In this document: positions 28,165 to 38,248 of the stretch, in pieces
Position numbering within the stretch: position 1 is the first letter of the stretch
Layout of the letters: every line of letters begins with the position of its first letter
Assembly: GCF_037977235.1 (NCBI RefSeq)
Contig: NZ_CP150276.1
Location: forward strand, 4,526,001 to 4,590,000
Direction: 5' to 3'
DNA from: Paenibacillus sp. FSL K6-0276
GTDB lineage: Bacteria > Bacillota > Bacilli > Paenibacillales > Paenibacillaceae
DNA length: 64,000 nt
Translations under genes and position numbers: made by a program
Notes under the pieces: generated by a model
Seen by the model: only the letters and a program-made list of their open reading frames with translations
The model's database searches: none
What the model was told of the DNA's origin: nothing

Positions 28165-28351
28165 TGCGTAATCGGGAATTTTAAGCAACAAAAAAGGTGA
28201 GGTAATTTCCCCCACCAAACCCTGTATTTTGCCCAGAATAGTCAACAGAGATTGAACAGATAACGAAAAAAGTTTACACTTTGATAAAGTAAACAACAGT
28301 AGTAATTTATTGATCTATACTCAAAAGTCTATCTAGAAAGGAAAGCTGCTA

Positions 28352-29230
28352 ATGTTCCGTTCCTCCTTTACCTTTCGCTCGGAAGAAGAAGCATCCATGC
28401 TTCTGTTTGATTCTATCGGCTGGGAACAAGTCGATTCACCTGCCTATTCATTCAACGGCCAGAACCGGACGGAGAGAAGTTGTGTTATTTTTCAGTACAC
28501 ACTATCTGGAGAGGGTAGAATTGAAATAGATGGGGTTGTTCATCGGTTAACAAAGGGCAAAGCTTTTCTAGTGACTGTCCCCAGTATACACAGGTACTAT
28601 TATCCGGAAGAAGGCACCGAACCTTGGGAAGTTTTATGGCTCAATCTACGGGGTCCTTTAGCGATTTCACTTTGGAGCCAACTCGCCGCTCATTGCGGTC
28701 CAATTGTAGAACTCCCCCAGGAATCGGTTTCGATGGATTTATTGTGGAGTATATTCAAGGACATACAGGTTCATGAAGAAAGAGACTTGCATCTTTTAAC
28801 GGGAAAAGTCTTTCAGTGGATCTTGTCTATGGAGAAATACCTCAAGAAACCAAATTTGTTAACCACCTATATAAAAAATGACAAGCTTCACGCCGCTATT
28901 CAATTTATGAAGGATGATCTGCATAATAACAATCTAAGCTTAGACGATGTCGCCGCTCATGTTGGCGTTTCCAAACATCATCTTTGCAGACTGTTTCAAA
29001 AAAACATCAATCTTTCACCCTTTGAGTATTTAAAAAGACGGCGGATCGAGTTGGCAGCTTCTAAACTTAAAACAACAGATTTGACCATCAACCAGATCGC
29101 CACGGAAACCGGATTTGACAATGCCAGCTATTTTGGAAAAGTTTTCCGATCTTATTTTGGGGTCAATCCTTCGACGTACCGAGAACAGGATCTAGAGTTC
29201 CTAACCAAGCATGTGTTTTTCGAAAATTAA
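28352..29230 (+). CDS. AraC family transcriptional regulator
   Basis: A 292-residue regulator with an N-terminal cupin-like sugar-sensing domain (residues 1-160; GEGRIEIDGVVHRLTKG and HRYYYPEEG) and a C-terminal AraC DNA-binding domain. Both helix-turn-helices can be read (DDVAAHVGVSKHHLCRLFQ and NQIATETGFDNASYFGKVF). The start follows AAAGGAAAG. It is convergent with the GH36 gene and shares a terminator with it. Regulators of this MsmR/RafR-like kind often activate alpha-galactoside genes, so control of the 29-37 kb glycosidase cluster is plausible but unproven. Confidence 0.88.
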   Translation: MFRSSFTFRSEEEASMLLFDSIGWEQVDSPAYSFNGQNRTERSCVIFQYTLSGEGRIEIDGVVHRLTKGKAFLVTVPSIHRYYYPEEGTEPWEVLWLNLRGPLAISLWSQLAAHCGPIVELPQESVSMDLLWSIFKDIQVHEERDLHLLTGKVFQWILSMEKYLKKPNLLTTYIKNDKLHAAIQFMKDDLHNNNLSLDDVAAHVGVSKHHLCRLFQKNINLSPFEYLKRRRIELAASKLKTTDLTINQIATETGFDNASYFGKVFRSYFGVNPSTYREQDLEFLTKHVFFEN

Positions 29231-29237
29231 TTCATAT

Positions 29238-29276
29238 AAAAAAGGAGCAAGCCACTGACCGGCTTGCTCCTTTTCT
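29238..29276. terminator. Shared bidirectional terminator
   Basis: AAAGGAGCAAGCC pairs with GGCTTGCTCCTTTT around ACTGACC. It is flanked by A and T runs and lies between the convergent AraC and GH36 genes. Confidence 0.92.
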
Positions 29277-29278
29277 TA

Positions 29279-31468
29279 TTAAACTTCTTTAAGTACGATA
29301 AGTAAACTTTTAAAGTCGCCCTCAAGTTGTGGAAGGTTGAGTCCGAAGTGCATCAGCTCATCTCCTCTGTACACCTCACCGTTAAGCTCAAGTCTGTAGT
29401 TTTTAGCTGGGTCGAGTCCTTTCAACCGCAATTTGCGCAGAGGTGCATTAGGCTCAGCAAGAACTCTGAAGTACGTGGCAAAAGCTTCTTTTTTATCAAC
29501 CGAAACAAACATCCACGCTGTCTGATTACCCTCAAAAGGACTAAGCAGTCGATAGAAATCACCAAACTGAATCAGCATTCTCAGTTCCTTGTACTCTGAA
29601 ACCTGCTTCCGGATAGCTTCGCGTTCAGCTTCAGAGAGTTTGGTCATATCTAGTTCGTAGCCGAAACTACCAGACATCGCGACATGACCACGTGTTTCCA
29701 AAGGTGTTATACGGTGCACCTGATGGTTAGGAACAGCCGATACGTGAGCACACATAGAACTTGAAGGATACACAATACTTGTTCCATATTGAATCTTCAA
29801 TCTTTCAACGGCATCTGTATCATCGCTAGTCCAGGTCTGTGGCATATAGTGCAGCATTCCTGGATCAAATCGTCCACCACCGCCGGAGCAGCTCTCGAAC
29901 AGAATATGTGGGAAACGGGTGACGATACGTTCCAACACATCATACAGCCCAAGAATATAACGGTGAGCCGTTTCGCGTTGACGTTCCGGAGGAAGAAGGG
30001 CAGACCCAATCTCTGTCATATTCCGGTTCATATCCCATTTCACATAAGTAATCGGAGCCGACGACAGCACGGAGCTAACCGAATCCACAATATAATCACA
30101 TACATCCTTACGGGATAAATCCAGAACAAGCTGCTGGCGAGCTAACGTTCTTTTATGCCCTGGTACATGAAGACACCAATCCGGATGCTCACGATAAAGA
30201 TCACTTTCTGGCGATACCATTTCCGGTTCGAACCATAATCCGAATTCCATGCCCATTGCCGTAATGTCTTCCCCAAGTTTTCCGAGACCTTCTGGAAGCT
30301 TGCGACGATCCTCTACCCAATCTCCGAGGGAGCTGTCGTCATTATCTCGCTTTCCAAACCAGCCGTCATCCAGAACAAACAGTTCAAGGCCAAGGTCTTT
30401 GCCTGCTTGAGCAATTTCTTTGATTTTATCTGCGTTGAAATTAAAATAGGTCGCTTCCCAGTTGTTGATGAGAATAGGGCGCTTACGATCACGGAATTCG
30501 CCTCTACATAGCCGGGTCCGATACAGACGGTGGTAGGTTCTTGATAATCCACCAAGTCCTTGACTAGATCTTACCAGTACAGCTTCAGGGGCTTGGAAGG
30601 ATTCTCCCGGTTCAAGCAACCACTGAAAATTAAAAGGCTGAATGCCGATGCCCACTCTGGAAATTCCATATTGATCCACTTCCGCTTGCGCAAGAAAGCT
30701 TCCGCTATATACAAGACTGAATCCGTATACTTCACCGTGATCCTCTGTTGCATCTTTTGCAAGCAAGGCCATAAAAGGATTCTGCTGGGAGCTACTAGCG
30801 CCGCGTTTACTGTCAATTCGGTGGATACCAGGTACGAGTGGTCTTTTGTGGATATGACGTTCTCTAGTCCAAGTACCAGATAATTGCAGCATGTCATAAT
30901 CAGAATCATGGAAGTCAACATTCGCGCTCAACACACGTTTCAGAACCACATTGTCCTTACCCTGATTCTCAATTCGCACGGAACGCGTTATAACATCCTG
31001 ATCATTAAATACGGTGTAGCTCAATACAGCTATCAGTCCGGTTTTGTCATCCTGAAGAAAGAGTTCCAGTGTCTCTGCTTCTTCTTCACTTTCAACATAG
31101 GTGGAAGGTAGTCCCTTTAATGTAGGCTTTCCTTTATTAATCTTATAGCTCTTATAAAGGAAGTCCGTAATGGTCGTACCATCTACCAAATGAACCTCAA
31201 GCGCTGGTTCTCGGAAATCACCATTTCCATAAGACGGAAATTCACTTGGAAGGGTGTCGAGAGAGATCCTTTTGTCCTCCATCGTGTAGGTCGGGCTAAA
31301 AGAGCAACGTTCCACCAGATTTAGTGGTTGCTTGAATTCTCTACCTTCCAATTTAGGACCCCAATAGACATGCGCTGGAAGTTCACCTCTAATGATTTCA
31401 ATAATATAGCTGGATTGCTCAGACTGTAAATGAAATACCTTGCGGCTGTCATCATAATAAATACTCAT
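29279..31468 (-). CDS. GH36 alpha-galactosidase
   Basis: A 729-residue cytoplasmic alpha-galactosidase of family 36, the size of the tetrameric bacterial enzymes that hydrolyse melibiose, raffinose and other alpha-galactosides. Catalytic motifs are clear: VLDDGWFG near residue 365, LWFEPEMVSP near 411, KWDMNR with nucleophile D479, and WTSDDTDAV with acid/base D549. CSGGGGRFD near 527 is also conserved. Start at ATG 31468 after AGGAGG. It stands as the last gene on this strand of the cluster, separated from GH95 by a decayed glycosidase and a terminator, so it may have its own promoter. Confidence 0.93.
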   Translation of the reverse strand: MSIYYDDSRKVFHLQSEQSSYIIEIIRGELPAHVYWGPKLEGREFKQPLNLVERCSFSPTYTMEDKRISLDTLPSEFPSYGNGDFREPALEVHLVDGTTITDFLYKSYKINKGKPTLKGLPSTYVESEEEAETLELFLQDDKTGLIAVLSYTVFNDQDVITRSVRIENQGKDNVVLKRVLSANVDFHDSDYDMLQLSGTWTRERHIHKRPLVPGIHRIDSKRGASSSQQNPFMALLAKDATEDHGEVYGFSLVYSGSFLAQAEVDQYGISRVGIGIQPFNFQWLLEPGESFQAPEAVLVRSSQGLGGLSRTYHRLYRTRLCRGEFRDRKRPILINNWEATYFNFNADKIKEIAQAGKDLGLELFVLDDGWFGKRDNDDSSLGDWVEDRRKLPEGLGKLGEDITAMGMEFGLWFEPEMVSPESDLYREHPDWCLHVPGHKRTLARQQLVLDLSRKDVCDYIVDSVSSVLSSAPITYVKWDMNRNMTEIGSALLPPERQRETAHRYILGLYDVLERIVTRFPHILFESCSGGGGRFDPGMLHYMPQTWTSDDTDAVERLKIQYGTSIVYPSSSMCAHVSAVPNHQVHRITPLETRGHVAMSGSFGYELDMTKLSEAEREAIRKQVSEYKELRMLIQFGDFYRLLSPFEGNQTAWMFVSVDKKEAFATYFRVLAEPNAPLRKLRLKGLDPAKNYRLELNGEVYRGDELMHFGLNLPQLEGDFKSLLIVLKEV

Positions 31469-31737
31469 AATATCCTCCTACTCTTCTGATCAGATCTTCT
31501 TGTAATGTAACCGGCTTGATTTATCTCGTTGTTTGAAGTCTATTTTAAAGATAAATGGAAGGGGATACAATCTGAATATCTATACCTTGAGTAGTAAAAT
31601 ATTGATCTCTAAAAGTTACATATTACGATATTAAATTCTAGCAAAACAATAAATGATTATTAGCGGCTATAGTAAAAAAAATACATTACAAAGAAGAGGC
31701 CCCGTGTTAAGGACCTTCTTCCTGAAAACCATCCTAT

Positions 31738-32637
31738 TTAAATATCAAAGACGGAGCGTAAAGTAAGCTGTGCACGAAGTTCCTCCGCTGTAGCTGGCTT
31801 GTCGAGATCTTTTTTAGCAATTGTAATGGTTCTAGTTGTACCACCCGACATATCAAAATAGTTGTCGCTGAAGATGGCATCTCTTTCCTTGAAGTCCAGG
31901 CCGACAAAACGAGCATAGGCCTTGGACTTCACAGTTAGCCTGACCGTAAGCTTCAAGGCCTTTTCTATAATCATCATAAAATCCTACGAATATAAGTGGT
32001 GACTCCGCTCGCTTTTGATACGAATACCCGTTTTCCACACCTTGTGAGTAATGGAACCCATAATAATCCCACGCCGGCTTTCTGGTGCGAATATTGCTGT
32101 TACCTCATAGCTTTCCGTATCCATCGGCGGCTTCACTACTGTATATCTGACCCATTTGTCGTTGTCATACGGCACACGAAGTATGCTTGGTTCATCCGGT
32201 TGGGCTGATTCCCCGCCAAGTGACACCGATTTGGTCTGAATGACCGCCATGCGGTTCGCCTTGATCTCCTCGTCGCTTGCGATTACGATTTGCATCAACA
32301 CAAACGATGAAGATTCATAAATATAGAAATACTGCTCAAGCTGTGGCAGCAGGGACGATTCGTGCAAAATGACTACATGAACACCTTTTCCAAAGCCTTC
32401 ACGAACTACTACTTCCTGTGACTTCAGTTTGTGGCTCTGATAATGTTCAGTGTTATATTCTCGGCCCTGCCAGCGGAATGCGCTGTGAATCCCCTTTACA
32501 TGAGAAGTATTTCCGCCGACAACGGATGCTTCACCCGTCTCGAGATCAATCTCTAGATTCACCTCATCATTGGTTACACGGATAAGAGATGCTGTGTCCG
32601 TGTTCACTTTTACCGTTGTAGCACTATCAGTTAGCAT
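31738..32637 (-). pseudogene. Chimeric glycosidase remnant: N-terminal glycosidase domain joined to a GH2-like C-terminus
   Basis: From ATG 32637 (after GGAGG) about 217 codons read as the N-terminal beta-sandwich of a large secreted-type glycosidase (SAFRWQGREYNTEHYQ, LRVPYDNDKWVRYTV, GSITHKVWKTGIRI). A TAG then stops the frame at 31984. The frame resumes shifted as ESPLIFVGFYDDYRKGLEAYGQAN. A third frame (31738-31977) encodes VKSKAYARFVGLDF to the stop, which looks like the C-terminal immunoglobulin-like domain of a GH2 beta-mannosidase. So at least one frameshift and one internal deletion fused two different genes. There is no catalytic domain left. Confidence 0.75.
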
Positions 32638-32815
32638 GATTTGCCTCCTTGTTACTGCATTTTGGACCTTGAAGGCTGCTTCCTCTGTACCTGTGTCCCC
32701 CAAGTATGCCCTCATTATAAAGATCAGATAAAGCGTTTTCTATACAACGATCTACCGATCCATACCGCGATCTAACACATCTTATACAGACCCTATTACT
32801 CACACTGGTATATAT

Positions 32816-32860
32816 AAAAAACAGCAGCAGGGCCTGTCATTCAGGTCCCTGCTGCTATCA
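32816..32860 (-). terminator. Terminator after GH95
   Basis: Minus strand AGCAGCAGGGACCTG pairs with CAGGCCCTGCTGCT (one bulged position) and is followed by GTTTTTT. It ends the GH110-GH95 message before the pseudogene. Confidence 0.88.
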
Positions 32861-32881
32861 GTATTCGTATAAAACTGACTA

Positions 32882-35263
32882 TTACTGCTCACCAATCATA
32901 AGCTTGTAGGTCTGGCCGGCGGTAGTAGGAAAGCTCACCATTCCATCTACGGAACGGTCATACTTCATCTCGTGGTCACCATTACTCACCATGAGCTTAG
33001 CATCGGTGCCGATCACACAATCATTACCCAGTAACGAGCTAATCTGAGCTTCCACGAGATGCCCTTTATCCCACTGAATGCTAACTTCAAAGCCGCCGCG
33101 GGCACGCAGCCCCGCTACACTTCCCTCCTGCCATTCATCTGGAAGTGCGGGCAGCAGTTCGAGATAGCCGCGGTGAGATTGCAGTAACATCTCAGCAATT
33201 CCGGCAGAAGCGGCGAAGTTACCGTCAATTTGGAACGGTGGATGTGCGCCAAGCAGATTGGCATAAACGCCGCCGTGACTATACTGTTCTGACTCCCCGT
33301 CCTTCACCAGCCGCAGCATATTTGAGAGCAGACGTAGTGAGCGGTTGCCATCCCCGAAGCGACTCCATAGGGCAACTCTCCAGCCCAGACTCCAGCCTGT
33401 GCTCTCGTCCCCGCGCCGTTCAAGCGATGTTCTTGCCGCAGCGAACAGCTCAGGGGTCTCTTCTTCCGACAACTGCCGGCCTGGATAGATGCCGACCAGA
33501 TGCGAAGTATGTCTGTGATACATATCCTCATCCTCAAAGTCTATGGACCATTCCTGCAGTTGTCCGTACTTGCCAATCTGCAGAGGCAAGAGACGTTCAC
33601 GGGCACTCGCCAGTTCTTCACGCAAAGCCTCATCCGTTCCAAGCGTTACAGATGCCTCGATACAATTCGTGAACAGCTCCCAGATGAGTGAAATATCCAT
33701 AGTGGAACCAGGGCTGACCGCGGATACACCCTTCGCTGTCCGGAATTTATGCTCCGGGGAAGTGGACGGGGAAGTCACAAGTCTACCGTTGCTATCGTCA
33801 ATAAGCCAGTCCAGTGCGAACAGAGCCGCCTCCTTCATCACGGGATAAGCTGAAGTCCGTAAATATTCTTCATCTCCGCCAAAAGCATAATGCTCCCAGA
33901 GATGCTGTGTCAGCCAAATGCCACCCATCGGCCAATACGCCCAGCTTGGGTCTCCGTCACCGTAGTCACCAACCGGTGCTGTTTGTGCCCAAAGATCTGA
34001 GTTGTGATGAGCCACCCAGCCTCGGGTGCCATAATTAACCCGAGCGGTCTCCGCACCTTTCTTGGCCATATTACCGACCAAATCCAATAGCGGCTCATGA
34101 CATTCTGCCAGATTACAAATTTCAGCTGGCCAATAGTTCATCTCTGTATTGATGTTCAGTGTATAGTTGCTGCTCCATGGCGGACGGGTAACCGCATTCC
34201 ATATTCCCTGAAGATTGGCAGCTTGCGTTCCGGGACGCGAGCTTGAGATCAGCAAATAGCGCCCATAATGAAAGAGCAGTTCGACAAGACCAGGATCTTG
34301 TGCCGAGTAAGTCGTAATTCGCTGCTCCGTGGATATCGCCTCCGGGGCTAGCGACTTACCCAGCTTAAGCTTCACCCGATCAAAAAGTGATCGGTAATCG
34401 GCAATATGCGCTTGAAGCAGGCTATCATAAGACTTGCCTTTCCCATCTGTCAAGAAAGAAGCAGCAATAGCCGAAGCATCTCGCCCGTCAACTCCCGGGA
34501 TTTTGTCATGACCGTTAAAGCCTGTAGCCGCACTGAAATAAAAGGTTGCCGTCGTCGCTCCCAGTAGATGAATCCCACTGCCGTCAACTGTTACTTCACC
34601 GTCTTCCGCCGTTACGGAGAGTTGACCTTCGAAGGCCATTCCCTTGCTGTCCCCTGGTTCTCCGTATCTGATGGGATCGTCGCTCCCGAAATAACTCGGA
34701 TCTACATGCTCCGGCGCAGTACCCGACAGTTCAAAGCTGTCGCCTTGCGAGCGAAGACTGTGCCGAAGAGGACTGTCCAAAGAAGCATGCACATTCAGCG
34801 CCCCCTGCGCACTTGAGGTCAAACGCAGCACGAGCAGCTGATCAGGATGTGAAGCGAACATCTCACGGGTGTAAGTAACATTGCCAATCCGATATTCAAT
34901 GCGGTGAATCGCATTTTCCACATCAAGTGTACGCTGATAGGAATGATAAATACCGCCATGCTCAAAACGAAGTAGTAGATCTCCAAAAGGCAGATACGAT
35001 TGGGTGTACGGACCCAACATTTCTCTGGTCATGGTGTCCGCATCTTCATAGCGGCCTTCCTGAATCAGCTTTCGGACTTTTGGTAGAGCTTCCTTGGCAC
35101 CAGGATTGTTCCCATCCTTTGGAAATCCTGACCAAAGTGTATCTTCGTTTAGACTGATTTTCTCCTGTTCCACACCACCGAAGATCATACCACCCAGACG
35201 GCCATTCCCGATCGGAAGCCCTTCGCTCCATACGCTTGCTGGCTTGTCATATTGAAGTTTCAT
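32882..35263 (-). CDS. GH95 alpha-L-fucosidase
   Basis: A 793-residue inverting glycosidase of family 95, whose known members release alpha-1,2-L-fucose (a few act on galactose). The N-terminal domain begins [20 protein letters not shown], a family signature. The (alpha/alpha)6 barrel carries [18 protein letters not shown] near residue 375, [19 protein letters not shown] near 630 and [15 protein letters not shown] near 685. No signal peptide, so substrates must be imported. It starts 12 bases after the GH110 stop with GGGAGAG as ribosome site. With GH110 and GH36 it suggests digestion of fucosylated, alpha-galactosylated chains. Confidence 0.92.
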   Translation of the reverse strand: MKLQYDKPASVWSEGLPIGNGRLGGMIFGGVEQEKISLNEDTLWSGFPKDGNNPGAKEALPKVRKLIQEGRYEDADTMTREMLGPYTQSYLPFGDLLLRFEHGGIYHSYQRTLDVENAIHRIEYRIGNVTYTREMFASHPDQLLVLRLTSSAQGALNVHASLDSPLRHSLRSQGDSFELSGTAPEHVDPSYFGSDDPIRYGEPGDSKGMAFEGQLSVTAEDGEVTVDGSGIHLLGATTATFYFSAATGFNGHDKIPGVDGRDASAIAASFLTDGKGKSYDSLLQAHIADYRSLFDRVKLKLGKSLAPEAISTEQRITTYSAQDPGLVELLFHYGRYLLISSSRPGTQAANLQGIWNAVTRPPWSSNYTLNINTEMNYWPAEICNLAECHEPLLDLVGNMAKKGAETARVNYGTRGWVAHHNSDLWAQTAPVGDYGDGDPSWAYWPMGGIWLTQHLWEHYAFGGDEEYLRTSAYPVMKEAALFALDWLIDDSNGRLVTSPSTSPEHKFRTAKGVSAVSPGSTMDISLIWELFTNCIEASVTLGTDEALREELASARERLLPLQIGKYGQLQEWSIDFEDEDMYHRHTSHLVGIYPGRQLSEEETPELFAAARTSLERRGDESTGWSLGWRVALWSRFGDGNRSLRLLSNMLRLVKDGESEQYSHGGVYANLLGAHPPFQIDGNFAASAGIAEMLLQSHRGYLELLPALPDEWQEGSVAGLRARGGFEVSIQWDKGHLVEAQISSLLGNDCVIGTDAKLMVSNGDHEMKYDRSVDGMVSFPTTAGQTYKLMIGEQ

Positions 35264-35275
35264 TGGGTCTCTCCC

Positions 35276-37003
35276 TCACTCTCTGTTATGAAATAAATTA
35301 TTGATAATTTCGACCTCGCTGCAGGCAGTTAAACACATCGCATCCTCAAGACTGGAATGACGACCCGTGCTTTCCTCACCAATGACCATTTCGTTAGCAC
35401 TGAAGACCAGTCCACGGGTACTCTTGGCACTAAGGACTAACGCTTCACTAGTCTCAATCCTGTTATTCTTAATTACAATTCCCCTATGTACGGGAGCGCT
35501 CTCATCAACCTCTGTGTTCTCTGGCGAAATTAAAATAACGGGATCTTCAAGACGACCACACTCTATAAAACGGTTCCCAGTGATCGTCACATCCTCCACC
35601 TTGCCAGACTCATACCAAGACTCCGCATCCAGAGCAATCAGAATCGCACTCATTTGCATCCGTTCAAAAACATTCTCCTTAATCTCTACTTTACGCCGGG
35701 TTGTCACAAGGATGCCACGGGTCGGTACCCGTGCGAGGTGATTATTCACGACTTCAACCTCTGGTGTCCAGGTTACATTCTCGATCACATCATGGCTGCC
35801 AATCCCTTCAGGAATCGGCTGTGCTAGGGTCAGCATAAGCTCACGCGGGTTTATACGCTTAACCTCTACCACTTCGTTAGCCGCATAGGTAGTCAGAGAG
35901 CCAGAACGAACAAATTCAATTTCGTCTCCCGGATAGAAGGCCAGAAAACCGTAGGTCTGCGGATGCATGAAGCGAACTTTCACCGTATTTGCCGATGTCT
36001 GCTCCACGATCCGTAGATAGGTACCATGGACATTGACGACATCATCATGTGAACCGGCAAAACGGCTGTCCGCAACGGTAATTTTGCCTCGGCAGCTGGA
36101 CATGTGGATGAAATCCGCAAAGCCAGTAACCGTTCGGCCGGTTTCCAGGCGCGGTGAAATATCCATGCGTTGAAAGGTGAGATTGTCGCTGAACTGTCCT
36201 ACAACACCAAGTCCGTGTAAAAAATGCAGCCCCACATTGCTGAAGGTGATGTTAGAGCTTCCCACAATGAAGACACCTACCTGATCGCGAATACCATCAC
36301 GGCTTTGCAGGACATGCCCGGCGACAACCTCAGGTTGATGATCAAAATGCAAGCGGAGCTTCATCGGCTCTAGCTCTTCAACAGACTCAGCCAGCTCCGA
36401 CCAGTTGTCCATCCGCCAAGTCGTATTGCGTAGTGGGTCATAGGTCTGCATCGGTCCTTCCGAGAAGCTCCAGCCCTCACCGATCCAGAACAACTTGCCA
36501 TCCCTGATCTCATAACGCGAATCGGGGTGAACCTGGACATCGAAATAATGAGTACCGCTTTCAGTAATCGTCATCTCTGTCACAGTCGGCCGAGCGTAGT
36601 CGGTATGTAAATTGCGAATCTCTATATTTTTGCATCCATCCAGCAAGAACATAGTCTGCTTGCCATGGAAGATAAATAGAGATCCATTACCCTCAAACGT
36701 TAAATTGTGCATCCCCTTTAGTAGAATTCCTATAGTCTTGGTGACATCAGGATTCTCTTCTTCACTGGTAGTGTTGGTGATGTAGTAGGGTTTCCGGATC
36801 GCCTCTTCTGGATAGAAATGATAGCAGCCCTTCGGACAATCCAGCAGGACGAGTCCAGTTATTTCAGCGGCAGCCTGAATGGCTCTTGTCATGGCCGGCT
36901 GAGCATCCAAGCCGGAATCCGGCAGAACACCATAATCAGTCAGGCGGATTACGATAGGAGAAGAATCGACGCTGTGCTCTGTAAAAGAAATGATCAACAC
37001 CAT
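35276..37003 (-). CDS. GH110 alpha-galactosidase-like right-handed beta-helix protein
   Basis: A 575-residue parallel beta-helix protein that I recognise as family GH110, exo-alpha-1,3-galactosidases known for removing the terminal galactose of blood-group-B structures. Evidence is the start IRLTDYGVLPDSGLDAQPAM, the segment GFADFIHMSSCRGKITVADS near residue 300 and the conserved SHDDVVNVHGTYLRIVEQ near 320, followed by many short N-x-F/I beta-helix repeats to the end. There is no signal peptide. The start at 37003 has only a weak AAGAAAG site. It heads the GH110-GH95 message, and a cre-like sequence sits just upstream. Confidence 0.82.
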   Translation of the reverse strand: MVLIISFTEHSVDSSPIVIRLTDYGVLPDSGLDAQPAMTRAIQAAAEITGLVLLDCPKGCYHFYPEEAIRKPYYITNTTSEEENPDVTKTIGILLKGMHNLTFEGNGSLFIFHGKQTMFLLDGCKNIEIRNLHTDYARPTVTEMTITESGTHYFDVQVHPDSRYEIRDGKLFWIGEGWSFSEGPMQTYDPLRNTTWRMDNWSELAESVEELEPMKLRLHFDHQPEVVAGHVLQSRDGIRDQVGVFIVGSSNITFSNVGLHFLHGLGVVGQFSDNLTFQRMDISPRLETGRTVTGFADFIHMSSCRGKITVADSRFAGSHDDVVNVHGTYLRIVEQTSANTVKVRFMHPQTYGFLAFYPGDEIEFVRSGSLTTYAANEVVEVKRINPRELMLTLAQPIPEGIGSHDVIENVTWTPEVEVVNNHLARVPTRGILVTTRRKVEIKENVFERMQMSAILIALDAESWYESGKVEDVTITGNRFIECGRLEDPVILISPENTEVDESAPVHRGIVIKNNRIETSEALVLSAKSTRGLVFSANEMVIGEESTGRHSSLEDAMCLTACSEVEIINNLFHNRE

Positions 37004-37014
37004 CTTTCTTAGTA

Positions 37015-37030
37015 TTGTAAACGCTTAATA
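37015..37030 (-). promoter_or_regulatory. cre-like catabolite control site
   Basis: Minus strand TATTAAGCGTTTACAA matches 14 of 16 positions of the CcpA cre consensus WTGNNARCGNWWWCAW. It lies about 12 bases before the GH110 start, a position where CcpA would block elongation. No experimental basis. Confidence 0.4.
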
Positions 37031-37061
37031 AGAGGCAGTATAATCCCCTTGGCTAAAATAA

Positions 37062-37991
37062 TCAATTGTACATCAGCTTCAGAATGCGCAGACTGGTGCC
37101 TTTACTCTGTTCATCCTTATCCCCTGTAATTCGCACAGTTACTTGCAATTCCAGACGTTGTTCCTGGATTCCGAACATAGCAATAATAGGCCGAAACGCA
37201 AGCGGACACCATTCGTCGAATAAGTTAATTGCACTAAAGGGACCGCCATTAAGCGAATATATCCCACTATCCGGGCCGTATAGCAGCAGACCTACACTCT
37301 GTCCGGTTACTGTGTAAGAAAAAGATGCCTCTCTGCTGTCTGTAAATAAGTGCTCCGTTCCAAATCGCCAGTTCATTAGCGGATCTTCAGGGGTAAGCTC
37401 GCGTAGCTCAAACCCATCTGCATGATCAGCGCCTCTGAAATCCAGTAAGTTACCATATTCATAATTCCGCTCCTCCAGAGGAGGAATACTTAAAGCACTT
37501 CCGCTAATCGAACATGTGTTGTCAGGAACAAGAGCTGTATCCAAATACTCCTGTAAAAAAGAAGCATACAGCGCATGACCGTCATCATTGGGATGATATC
37601 CATCCGGAGCCAGCTCGGTCCATTCCATTTGTCCCGCCTGGGTCTGTGCATAGACTCTAGCTACAAAATTAACAGATGGAAGATCATAATGCTTGGCTAC
37701 TTCTTCGTGGACAGCAATGTTAAAGGGGTTGCTCCCTGACAGATTCTTCTCTGCTGCCGTGTACAAGAAGCAAATGTCAGTGCCGGGCGACAACCGTCTG
37801 CACTGCCGCACAATTCCTTCCATGCCTCTAATCGATTCTTCCCGGTCGCTGCCGTTATTGACACTAAATTCAACGAATAGTAAATCAATCTTGCCGTTTT
37901 CCAGGACATGAGCTTGTAATCGGTGGGTGCCCAGCGTGCGCTTTCTTTCGGGAAGATCATAATTGAATATGGATTTCCAAGATAGGTACAT
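37062..37991 (-). pseudogene. SGNH/GDSL hydrolase, N-terminally truncated
   Basis: About 309 readable residues of an SGNH-hydrolase (esterase) protein. Block III survives as DLLFVEFSVNNGSD and block V as DGYHPNDDGHALYASF, which carries the catalytic Asp and His. A beta-sandwich C-terminal region follows, as in two-domain SGNH proteins of Paenibacillus glycan loci. The block I GDS-serine segment and block II Gly are absent from the upstream sequence, and KSIFNYDLPERKR runs straight into LGTHRLQAHVL, where other members have a longer stretch. Without the nucleophilic serine it should be inactive. It lies 58 bases upstream of GH110 on the same strand. Confidence 0.7.
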
Positions 37992-38248
37992 TTCGGTATT
38001 TTACGTACAAATAACCCAAAAACAGAGGGGGCAAATAAACAGCATAACAAACATAATTCCCTCGATTCTATGGAACCTAGTGAAAACACTGTACCCTGGT
38101 TATATTTGGACAATCATAAAACAAACTCTTGTTTCCTTGTTCCAGTGATGAAAATCACTTACTATATTGGTAAAATAAAGAATATTTTAAAGATACAAAC
38201 GACGCAGTAATAACCGATGAATGATATGCTGAAGAAAGGAAGATCGCA

